Shown here: positions 1 through 5,327 of the stretch, in pieces
Position numbering within the stretch: the first letter of the stretch is position 1
Layout: every line of letters begins with the position of its first letter
Assembly: GCA_025458415.1 (NCBI GenBank)
Contig: JALOSN010000326.1
Coordinates: forward strand, 1 to 5,327
DNA: 5,327 bases
Source of the DNA: Hydrogenophaga sp.
GTDB lineage: Bacteria; Pseudomonadota; Gammaproteobacteria; Burkholderiales; Burkholderiaceae_C
Reading direction: 5' to 3'
Program-made: the position numbers and the translations under genes
Notes under the pieces: model-generated
Seen by the model: only the letters and a program-made list of their open reading frames with translations
The model's database searches: none
Told to the model about the DNA's origin: nothing

Positions 1-887
1 AGCGCACGCGCCACGCGCGAGTTGCTGGGCCGGCCCAGCTGCTGGCTGATGAACTGGCCGGCATCCACCAGCGCGTCGAGGTCGATACCGGTCTCGATGT
101 CCATGCCGTGCAGCAGGAAAACCACGTCCTCGGTGGCCACGTTGCCGGTGGCGCCCTTGGCGTAGGGGCAGCCACCCAGGCCCGCAACCGAGGTGTCGTG
201 GTGCCACACGCCCAGTTCCAGCGCCGCCAGGGTGTTGGCCACGGCCTGACCGTAGGTGTCGTGGAAATGACCGCTGATGTGGTCCACGTCGTAATGCTTC
301 AGGGTCGCCTCGATGGCCGCCTGCACCTTGCGCGGCGTGCCCACCCCGATGGTGTCGGCCACGCCCACATGCTCGACGCCAATGGCCTTCATCAGCCCGG
401 CCAGGTAGTCCACGCGCGAGGGCGGAATGTCGCCTTCATACGGACAACCCACGGTGCAGCTCATGGCGCCGCGCACCGAAATGCCCGCCGCCTTGGCCGC
501 CACCACCACAGGGGCAAAACGCTCGATGCTCTCGGCGATGGAGCAGTTGATGTTCTTCTGGCTGAATGCCTCGCTGGCGGCTCCGAAGACCACGATCTCG
601 TCGGGCTGGTCGAGCAGCGCCGCCTCGTAGCCCTTGAGATTGGGGGTGAGCACCGAATAGCGTACACCCGGCATGCGCGTGATGCCCTGCATCACCTCGT
701 GGTTGTCGGCCATCTGCGGCACCCACTTGGGGCTGACGTAGCTGGTGACCTCGATCTCCTTCAGGCCGGCTGCCTGCAGGCGATGCACCAGTTCGATCTT
801 GACAGCGGCCGGCACCGGCTGCTTTTCGTTCTGCAGTCCGTCGCGCGGGCCGACGTCGATGAGGCGGACTCGGGAGGGGATGTTCAT
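1..887 (-). CDS. mvaB: Hydroxymethylglutaryl-CoA lyase, C-terminus cut by window edge
   Basis: This enzyme (also called liuE) cleaves (S)-3-hydroxy-3-methylglutaryl-CoA to acetoacetate and acetyl-CoA, the last step of leucine breakdown. It is a cytosolic, divalent-metal-dependent TIM-barrel enzyme. The minus-strand frame gives 295 codons from ATG at 887 and is still open at base 1. The family is about 300 residues long, so only a few residues are missing. Visible motifs are DVGPRDGLQNE (R15, D16), EVTSYVSPKWVPQMAD (E46), GHFHD (H207, H209) and the active-site signature GLGGCPYAKGATGN (C240, N249). These match human HMGCL R41, D42, E72, H233, H235, C266 and N275 at a constant offset of 26, so no internal indel is evident and all key residues are present. 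The start lies 14 nt after the stop of the hydroxyacid dehydrogenase gene. A weak purine-rich ribosome binding site (GAAGAGA, 894-900) is 6 nt from the ATG. It is the most downstream gene seen in the operon. The identification is very secure. Confidence 0.96.
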   Translation of the reverse strand, partial: MNIPSRVRLIDVGPRDGLQNEKQPVPAAVKIELVHRLQAAGLKEIEVTSYVSPKWVPQMADNHEVMQGITRMPGVRYSVLTPNLKGYEAALLDQPDEIVVFGAASEAFSQKNINCSIAESIERFAPVVVAAKAAGISVRGAMSCTVGCPYEGDIPPSRVDYLAGLMKAIGVEHVGVADTIGVGTPRKVQAAIEATLKHYDVDHISGHFHDTYGQAVANTLAALELGVWHHDTSVAGLGGCPYAKGATGNVATEDVVFLLHGMDIETGIDLDALVDAGQFISQQLGRPSNSRVARA

Positions 888-901
888 GCGGTGTCTCTTC
901 T

Positions 902-1822
902 TCAATAGCCACGCACCGGATCGACCACGCCGGCAATGGGCAGGCCGGCCTCGAGCGCCCGGATCTTGCCCACGATCTGGGCGATGCTCTCGTCGCGCAG
1001 GGTGCGCGCCGACGTGTGCGGGGTGACGGTGATCTTCGGGTGGTTCCAGAACCGATGCGCCGCAGGCAGGGGCTCGCTACGGAACACGTCCAGCGTGGCG
1101 CCGGCCATATGGCCGCTGTCCAGGAGCATCAGCAGGTCGTCATCCACCAGGTGCGCGCCGCGCGCCACGTTGACGAGATAGCCGCCGGGCTGCAGGCGAC
1201 CCAGGGTCTGGCGGTTGAGGATGTCCCGGGTGTCGGCGGTCAGAGGCAGCAGGTTCACCAGCACGCGGCTGCTGGAGAGAAAGGTGTCGAAGCCGACCTC
1301 GCCGCTGTGGGTGGAGACGCCTTCGATGGCCTTGGGTGTGCGACTCCAGCCGTGCACCGGAAACTCGAACACCCGCAGAGCCCTGGCCACACGTTCGCCC
1401 AGCACCCCCAGTCCCATCACACCGACCGGAAAATCCCGCCGGTCGCGCGGCTTGCGGTAGGACCATATGCCCGCCTTCACATCGGCTTCGTAGCCGTCGA
1501 ACTCACGGAAGTGCCGGATCACCGCATGACAGACGTACTCGGCCATCTGAACCGACATGCCGGCATCGTCGAGCCGGACCACCTGCACACCCGCCGGCAG
1601 CTTCAGCCTCAGGAGGGCGTCGACGCCGGCGCCGATGTTGAACAAGGCCTTCAGGCCCGCCTGTTCGTCCAGGAACTGTTGCGGGGGCGCCCAGACCACG
1701 GCGTGATCGGCCTGCGGCGCGCCGGGTTGCCAGACGTCCACGTGGGCATCCGGCAGGGCGGTGCGCAGCCCCTCCAGCCAGGGTTCGGCCTTGGTACCGG
1801 TGCAGCAGAAGGTGATGTTCAT
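902..1822 (-). CDS. ghrA: D-2-hydroxyacid dehydrogenase, glyoxylate/hydroxypyruvate reductase A-like
   Basis: The product is 306 residues, close to the roughly 310 of GhrA proteins. It belongs to the NAD(P)-dependent D-isomer-specific 2-hydroxyacid dehydrogenases, cytosolic enzymes that reduce 2-keto acids such as glyoxylate or hydroxypyruvate. The dinucleotide-binding motif GLGVLG is at residues 137-142. The expected catalytic residues are R221 (in NVARG), E250 (in FRSEP) and H269 (in TPHTS). The start ATG at 1822 gives the typical N-terminus MNITFCCTG. No Shine-Dalgarno sequence precedes it, only GGG directly beside the ATG and a GC-rich stem, so translation may depend on coupling to mccA, which ends 35 nt upstream. 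The mvaB start follows 14 nt after its stop. Its place between two leucine-pathway genes is not explained by a known pathway step. The subfamily call rests on overall resemblance and the substrate is uncertain; a phenylpyruvate or branched 2-keto acid reductase is an alternative. Confidence 0.88.
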   Translation of the reverse strand: MNITFCCTGTKAEPWLEGLRTALPDAHVDVWQPGAPQADHAVVWAPPQQFLDEQAGLKALFNIGAGVDALLRLKLPAGVQVVRLDDAGMSVQMAEYVCHAVIRHFREFDGYEADVKAGIWSYRKPRDRRDFPVGVMGLGVLGERVARALRVFEFPVHGWSRTPKAIEGVSTHSGEVGFDTFLSSSRVLVNLLPLTADTRDILNRQTLGRLQPGGYLVNVARGAHLVDDDLLMLLDSGHMAGATLDVFRSEPLPAAHRFWNHPKITVTPHTSARTLRDESIAQIVGKIRALEAGLPIAGVVDPVRGY

Positions 1823-1825
1823 CCC

Positions 1826-1875
1826 GCGAGCTTACACAGCCTGCACCCAGCTCGCTGTCACGCGGTGGCGAGCTT
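1826..1875 (-). repeat. Three-part 7-bp repeat forming two alternative hairpins at the mccA/ghrA junction
   Basis: Reading the transcribed (minus) strand, AGCTCGC lies at 1874-1868, its complement GCGAGCT at 1855-1849, and AGCTCGC again at 1832-1826. The two outer copies extend to an 8-nt direct repeat, AAGCTCGC. The middle arm can pair with the upstream copy, giving a 7-bp stem with a 12-nt loop that contains the mccA stop codon. It can instead pair with the downstream copy, giving a 7-bp stem with a 16-nt loop that ends 3 nt before the ghrA-like ATG. The two hairpins exclude each other. Neither is followed by a U-run, so this is not an intrinsic terminator. A role in translational coupling is inference; short GC-rich repeats can also arise by chance in this composition. 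Confidence 0.5.
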
Positions 1876-3813
1876 GAGCAACTCGGCGCCCTCAGCCACC
1901 TGGTCGCCTGGCGCGAACAACAATTCAGCCACGGTGCCGTCGGCTGGCGCGGCGATGGTGTGCTCCATCTTCATGGCTTCCATCACCGCCAGCGGCTGCC
2001 CCTTTTTCACCGCGTCGCCTGCCTTGACCGCGAAGCTCACCACCTTGCCGGGCATGGGTGCGGTCAGACGGCCGCCTTCGGCCGCGGTTTCGCCGGCGTG
2101 AGCCAGGGCGTCCAGCTCGGTGATCACCGTGGCACCCAGGTCGCAGAACAGGTGCACGGCCTCGCCGAACTGCCAGGACTGCACCGTCTGGCGCTGGCCA
2201 TTGAACTGCAGATCGACGCGCGTGCCGCTCTCGGCCGGCAGGACAGTGAACGACAGTGTGTCCGACACCTCGCCCACCATGAGGCGAAGCCCACCGTCAT
2301 GCAGGTAGGTCAGTTGCGCTGTCAGCGCCTCGCCCTGGTACTCGAAGTCGAATCGCCGTGTCGTCAGGCCAAAGGGGCGCCAGCCGTCGGTGCGGGAGAA
2401 CGGGTCGGCACCCTCGCCCGCCTTCTCGTGCACCAGGGTCTGGGCCACGGCCGCCGCCACGGCCAGCGACCGTCCCACCTTGTCCTGGTTGAACAGCACC
2501 TCAGCCTCGCGGGGAATCAGCGCGGTGTCCAGGCGCGCCGAGGCAAACGCCGGGCTGCGCGCCACATGGCGCAGGAACTGCACGTTGGTGGACAGACCGA
2601 CGATGTGGGTCTGTGCCAGCGCCGCATCCAGGCGGGCCAAGGCTTCGGTGCGGGTGGCGCCGTGCACGATCAACTTGGCGACCATGGAATCGTAGAAAGG
2701 ACTGATGGCGTCGCCCTCGCGCACGCCGTCATCGAAGCGCACCGCGCTCCGTACGAAGCTGGCGTGGGCTGGCTTGCGGTACACCGCCAGCTGTCCGGTG
2801 GCGGGCAGGAACTGCTTGTCCGGGTTCTCGGCGCAAATCCGGGCTTCGATCGCATGCCCATGGAGCTTCAGTTCGTCCTGCTTCAGGGGCAGCGCTTCGC
2901 CGCTGGCCACGCGCAGCTGCCACTCCACCAGATCCAGGCCCGTGATGGCCTCGGTCACCGGGTGCTCCACCTGCAGCCGGGTGTTCATCTCCATGAAATA
3001 GAAGCGCATCTGCTCCGGGTGGTCGTAGCCGCCCGGCTGCTCGACGATGAACTCCACCGTGCCCTCGGGTGTCATGCCGGGGGCAGGCGCTTCTTCCAGC
3101 ACCTTCTGGTGGCGGCGCTGCACCGAGCAGTCGCGCTCGAACAGATAGACGCAATTGCCGTGGGTGTCACCGAAGACCTGGATCTCGATGTGGCGCGGGC
3201 GCTGGACGTACTTTTCGATCAGCACCGCATCGCTGCCGAAGCTGTTGCGCGCTTCGCGCTGGCAACTGGCCAGTGCGTCCGCAAAGTCCTCGGCCTTGTC
3301 CACCGCGCGCATGCCCTTGCCGCCACCGCCCGCGCTGGCCTTGATGAGCACCGGGTAGCCGATGCGGTCGGCCTCATGCCGGAGCATCGCCGGATCCTGG
3401 TCTTCGCCGTGGTAGCCCGGCACCAGCGGCACACCGGCCTGCTCCATCAACCGCTTGGACTCGGCCTTCAGTCCCATGGCCTGGATGCTGGCCGCAGACG
3501 GACCAATGAACACCAGCCCGTTGGCCGAACAGGCATTGGCGAACGCCTCGTTCTCGCTCAGAAAGCCGTACCCCGGGTGAATGGCCTGGGCGCCTGTGGC
3601 CCTGGCGGCAGCAATGATGCGCTCCCACTGCAGGTAGCTTTCGCGCGGGGCGCTGCCGCCGATGTGCACCGCCTCGTCGCAGGCAGCGACATGCTTGGCT
3701 TGGGCATCGGCGTCGGAGTACACGGCCACGGTGCGCACGCCCATGCGACGGGCAGTGGCGGCCACACGACAGGCGATTTCGCCGCGGTTGGCAATGAGGA
3801 TCTTGTTGAACAT
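1858..3813 (-). CDS. mccA: 3-methylcrotonyl-CoA carboxylase alpha (biotin-carrying) subunit with internal in-frame deletion
   Basis: This subunit (also called liuD) carboxylates its own biotin using ATP and bicarbonate. A separate beta subunit, not in this window, transfers the carboxyl group to 3-methylcrotonyl-CoA. The N-terminal biotin carboxylase domain starts MFNKILIANRGEIACRV and has HPGYGFLSEN (79-88), the ATP-grasp loop GGGGKG (162-167), RRHQK (233-237) and MEMNTRLQVEHP (274-285, with R279). A linker region follows. The C-terminal biotinyl domain (about 583-651) carries EAMKM with biotin-accepting K615. The protein is 651 residues, while relatives have about 670. The shortfall sits at residues 250/251, where about 21 residues are missing between TPE and GTVEF. 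In E. coli AccC the matching His236 and Glu276 are 40 residues apart; here H235 and E254 are 19 apart. The start ATG has AGGA 7 nt upstream (3821-3824), overlapping the stop codon of the preceding gene. Identity is secure; activity is doubtful. A generic acyl-CoA carboxylase alpha subunit is the alternative, but the neighbours favour MccA. Confidence 0.93.
   Translation of the reverse strand: MFNKILIANRGEIACRVAATARRMGVRTVAVYSDADAQAKHVAACDEAVHIGGSAPRESYLQWERIIAAARATGAQAIHPGYGFLSENEAFANACSANGLVFIGPSAASIQAMGLKAESKRLMEQAGVPLVPGYHGEDQDPAMLRHEADRIGYPVLIKASAGGGGKGMRAVDKAEDFADALASCQREARNSFGSDAVLIEKYVQRPRHIEIQVFGDTHGNCVYLFERDCSVQRRHQKVLEEAPAPGMTPEGTVEFIVEQPGGYDHPEQMRFYFMEMNTRLQVEHPVTEAITGLDLVEWQLRVASGEALPLKQDELKLHGHAIEARICAENPDKQFLPATGQLAVYRKPAHASFVRSAVRFDDGVREGDAISPFYDSMVAKLIVHGATRTEALARLDAALAQTHIVGLSTNVQFLRHVARSPAFASARLDTALIPREAEVLFNQDKVGRSLAVAAAVAQTLVHEKAGEGADPFSRTDGWRPFGLTTRRFDFEYQGEALTAQLTYLHDGGLRLMVGEVSDTLSFTVLPAESGTRVDLQFNGQRQTVQSWQFGEAVHLFCDLGATVITELDALAHAGETAAEGGRLTAPMPGKVVSFAVKAGDAVKKGQPLAVMEAMKMEHTIAAPADGTVAELLFAPGDQVAEGAELLKLATA
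3061..3066 (-). other. mccA: Junction of the apparent ~63-bp in-frame deletion inside mccA
   Basis: The codons for E250 (3064-3066) and G251 (3061-3063) join two segments that are normally separated. In biotin carboxylases the EEAPAPG(M/I)TPE segment is followed by a helical stretch of about 21 residues, of the type RR..MG..A...A..VGY.GA, before GT(V/F)EF. Here GTVEF follows TPE directly. Sequence on both sides is normal for the family and stays in one frame, so a frameshift is not the explanation. Confidence 0.85.
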
Positions 3814-3820
3814 GGAGAGG

Positions 3821-3824
3821 TCCT
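3821..3824 (-). promoter_or_regulatory. Ribosome binding site of mccA overlapping the upstream stop codon
   Basis: On the minus strand the bases TAGGACCTCTCC precede the mccA ATG. AGGA lies 7 nt from the start codon, and its AG is shared with the TAG stop of the DUF4126 gene. This supports the chosen mccA start and suggests that terminating ribosomes reinitiate there. Confidence 0.7.
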
Positions 3825-4446
3825 ATGCGGGGGCGGAAGAGAACAAGCTGCGCAGCCGGCGCCATGCGGCACGCAGAAATTTGAACAACACCCATGTGAC
3901 GATCCACATGAGCACCACGGTGATGGCCAGCAGGACGCCGAACACCACCGGCTGCTGGGTGGCCAGCCAGACGGCGCCGATGACCAGGCCGTCCTCGAAC
4001 AGGCTGGCGGCCACGTTGGACAGTGGTTCGGGCGAGGTGTTGATGGCCGCTCGCGTGGTCGTCTTGGCGGCCTGGCTGCTGGCCGCAAGGGTGCCGCCCA
4101 TCAGGGCGGCCACCAGGGCCATGGTCGTGCTGTCGGCGCCGAAAACCCCGGCCGCCAGCGCGGCACCGGCCGGCACCCGGATCACGCTGTTGACCAGGTC
4201 CCACAGCGAGTCCAGCCCCGGAATCTTGTCGGCGAAGAACTCGACGAACAGCAGCGCTCCGCTGGCAGCCAGCACCATGGGGTGCTGCAGCACCTGGAGA
4301 CCGGCCGGCAGATCGATCCACCCAGCCGCACCCATGGCACCCACCAGGAAAACCACGGCATACAGGCGAAACCCGCTGGCCCAACCCAAGGCCGCGGCCA
4401 GCGCCAGCAGGCTGGGCATGTCGAGTGCTTGCAGGGTCTGGTCCAC
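3823..4446 (-). CDS. DUF4126 family integral membrane protein of unknown function
   Basis: The product is 207 residues and strongly hydrophobic, with likely membrane segments at about 12-40, 53-71, 88-122 (Ala/Gly-rich, probably two), 150-165 and 167-190. It ends in a basic tail, FLRAAWRRLRSLFSS. Two conserved-looking stretches, ADKIPGLDSLWDLVNSVIR (72-90) and TRAAINTSPEPLSN (131-144), fit the DUF4126 family, which has no established function known to me. The frame opens with GTG at 4446, 15 nt after the liuC stop, without a clear Shine-Dalgarno sequence. An ATG at 4419 (M10) is an alternative start, also without a good site. Its TAG stop lies inside the mccA ribosome binding site, which ties it to the operon. 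A transport or membrane-associated role next to acyl-CoA catabolism is only inference. Family call is fairly sure, exact start less so. Confidence 0.85.
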   Translation of the reverse strand: MDQTLQALDMPSLLALAAALGWASGFRLYAVVFLVGAMGAAGWIDLPAGLQVLQHPMVLAASGALLFVEFFADKIPGLDSLWDLVNSVIRVPAGAALAAGVFGADSTTMALVAALMGGTLAASSQAAKTTTRAAINTSPEPLSNVAASLFEDGLVIGAVWLATQQPVVFGVLLAITVVLMWIVTWVLFKFLRAAWRRLRSLFSSAPA

Positions 4447-4461
4447 GGTGCTGTCAACGGA

Positions 4462-5244
4462 TCAGGCGAGCCAGGACGGCTTTCGCTTCTGCAGAAAGGA
4501 CGCCACACCTTCGCGGCCTTCCTCGCTGGCGCGGATGTCGGCGATGCCCTCGACCGTGGCCGCCACCAGGGCAGCATCGATCGCCCGGTCCGCCACCTCC
4601 TGCACCAGCCGCTTGCAGGCCTTCACCGCATGGGGGCTGGCGCTGGCCAGTGCCTGCGCCAGTTCGGCCACCCGCCCTTCCAGCGCGCCCGCACCCACCA
4701 GTTCGTGCACGAAGCCGATGCGGTGTGCCTCCTGGGCCGCGAAGCGCTCGGCGGTCAGGAAGTAGCGGTGCGCAGCGCGCGCGCCCATGGCGCGGATCAC
4801 GTACGGGCTGATGGTGGCCGGGATCAGGCCCAGCTTCACCTCGCTCAGGCAGTAGGTGGCGGTGTCCACGCTGACGGCGATGTCGCAGGCGGCCACCAGG
4901 CCCATACCGCCCGCGAACACGTCGCCCTGCACGGCGGCAATCGTCGGCTTGGGGCATTCGTAGATCGCCTGGAGCATGGCCGCCAGCTGGCCGGCGTCGG
5001 CCAGGTTTTCCTCGCGCGTGTAGTCGGCCATGCGGCGCATCCAGTTCAGGTCGGCTCCGGCGCAGAAGGCCGGACCTTCGGCAGCCAGCACCACGGCGCG
5101 CACCTCGTCCATCGCACCGACCGACTCGAAGGCCGTCTTGAGCTGCTGGATCACCTCGTCGTTGAAGGCGTTGCGCACCTCGGGACGGGTGAGCGTGATG
5201 CGGGCGATGCGGTCGTTGACGGCCACCGTCAGGGCTTGGGTCAT
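4462..5244 (-). CDS. liuC: Methylglutaconyl-CoA hydratase (enoyl-CoA hydratase/isomerase family)
   Basis: This crotonase-fold enzyme hydrates 3-methylglutaconyl-CoA to HMG-CoA, between the carboxylase and the lyase encoded in the same operon. Its 260 residues are the usual length for the family. The oxyanion-hole segments are visible as FCAGADLNWM (60-69) and FAGGMGLVAACDIA (110-123). The motif SEVKLGLIPATISPYV (134-149) supplies E135, matching the second catalytic glutamate of crotonases (Glu164 in the rat enzyme). The position of the first glutamate (Glu144) is Gly115; this is also the case in the Pseudomonas LiuC type as I recall it, so it is not damage. The ATG at 5244 is preceded by a strong Shine-Dalgarno AAGAGGAG 8 nt upstream and overlaps the stop of the preceding gene as ATGA, so the two are probably translationally coupled. 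Family membership is certain; substrate specificity rests on the mccA and mvaB context and on the SEVKLGLIPA motif. Confidence 0.93.
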   Translation of the reverse strand: MTQALTVAVNDRIARITLTRPEVRNAFNDEVIQQLKTAFESVGAMDEVRAVVLAAEGPAFCAGADLNWMRRMADYTREENLADAGQLAAMLQAIYECPKPTIAAVQGDVFAGGMGLVAACDIAVSVDTATYCLSEVKLGLIPATISPYVIRAMGARAAHRYFLTAERFAAQEAHRIGFVHELVGAGALEGRVAELAQALASASPHAVKACKRLVQEVADRAIDAALVAATVEGIADIRASEEGREGVASFLQKRKPSWLA

Positions 5245-5327
5245 GCCTTGGACTCCTCTTGCAGCAGATAGACCAGGTCCAGCTCCGGACAGGGCTGGCC
5301 GAGCGCGGTGAGCGCCGCCGTGATCTG
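5241..5327 (-). CDS. C-terminal end of an unidentified protein, truncated by the window edge
   Basis: A minus-strand frame open from the right edge encodes 28 residues ending LDLVYLLQEESKA, with a TGA stop that overlaps the liuC ATG as ATGA. The tail has no diagnostic motif and I do not recognise it. It does not look like the end of a typical MccB, whose C-terminus I would expect near a FGVFRM-type sequence. It may be a small accessory protein of the liu cluster. Evidence that it is a real gene is the ATGA overlap and the strong liuC ribosome binding site placed inside its last codons. A chance open frame of 28 codons in GC-rich DNA cannot be excluded. Confidence 0.6.
   Translation of the reverse strand, partial: QITAALTALGQPCPELDLVYLLQEESKA
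5253..5260 (-). promoter_or_regulatory. Strong ribosome binding site of liuC
   Basis: AAGAGGAG on the minus strand lies 8 nt before the liuC ATG and inside the last codons of the upstream frame. It fixes the liuC start and is the clearest Shine-Dalgarno sequence in the window. Confidence 0.8.

Noticed and set aside
108..908. A plus-strand open frame of 266 codons opposite the HMG-CoA lyase gene.
   Set aside because: The opposite strand encodes HMG-CoA lyase with every active-site motif in place; the plus-strand translation is His/Gly/Ala-rich and matches nothing.
1826..1855. The hairpin after mccA as an intrinsic terminator.
   Set aside because: The 7-bp stem is followed by GGG and the next start codon, with no U-run, and the downstream genes appear to belong to the same operon.
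3040..3110. A frameshift or sequencing indel of one or two bases as the cause of the short MccA.
   Set aside because: Family-like sequence continues in the same frame on both sides of the junction, so the missing stretch is a multiple of three and close to 63 bp.
4798..4843. Loss of the first catalytic glutamate (Gly115) in LiuC as inactivation.
   Set aside because: The Pseudomonas LiuC-type hydratases, as I recall them, also carry Gly there and keep the second glutamate in SEV(K/R)(L/I)GL, as here.
1960..5271. A plus-strand open frame of 1103 codons spanning liuC, the DUF4126 gene and most of mccA.
   Set aside because: Its translation is rich in His, Gln, Gly and Arg without any domain, it lies opposite three well-recognised genes, and long antisense frames are common in GC-rich coding DNA.

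Overview
The window is a compact, GC-rich stretch of bacterial chromosome. All six genes lie on the minus strand, so transcription runs from the right edge to the left. The products point to the lower leucine/isovalerate (liu) catabolic pathway. The protein style, gene order and GC-rich codon use suggest a beta-proteobacterium, probably of the Comamonadaceae (Acidovorax/Hydrogenophaga-like). That assignment is an inference from recognition, not from a search.

In transcription order the layout is as follows. The last 28 codons of an unidentified gene (5241-5327) overlap the start of liuC by ATGA. Then come liuC, a methylglutaconyl-CoA hydratase of the crotonase family (4462-5244); a DUF4126 integral membrane protein (3823-4446); mccA/liuD, the biotin-carrying alpha subunit of 3-methylcrotonyl-CoA carboxylase (1858-3813); a GhrA-like D-2-hydroxyacid dehydrogenase (902-1822); and mvaB/liuE, hydroxymethylglutaryl-CoA lyase (887 down to the left edge, missing only its last few codons). 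Gaps between genes are 9 to 35 nt, so this reads as one operon. No promoter, RNA gene, mobile element or CRISPR array is visible, and there is no gene-free stretch longer than 35 nt.

Three of the products are consecutive pathway steps. MccA, with a beta subunit expected outside the window, carboxylates 3-methylcrotonyl-CoA to 3-methylglutaconyl-CoA. LiuC hydrates that to HMG-CoA, and MvaB cleaves HMG-CoA to acetoacetate and acetyl-CoA. The DUF4126 protein and the hydroxyacid dehydrogenase are passengers whose role in the pathway is not known.

The most notable observation is in mccA. The biotin carboxylase domain lacks about 21 residues that are present in this family, between the 'EEAPAPGMTPE' segment and 'GTVEF', with the frame intact on both sides. 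This looks like a clean in-frame deletion of about 63 bp in the catalytic domain, and it would probably inactivate the enzyme unless it is a sequence or assembly artefact. A second observation is a 7-bp element present three times around the mccA stop codon and the ghrA-like start. It can form two mutually exclusive hairpins.
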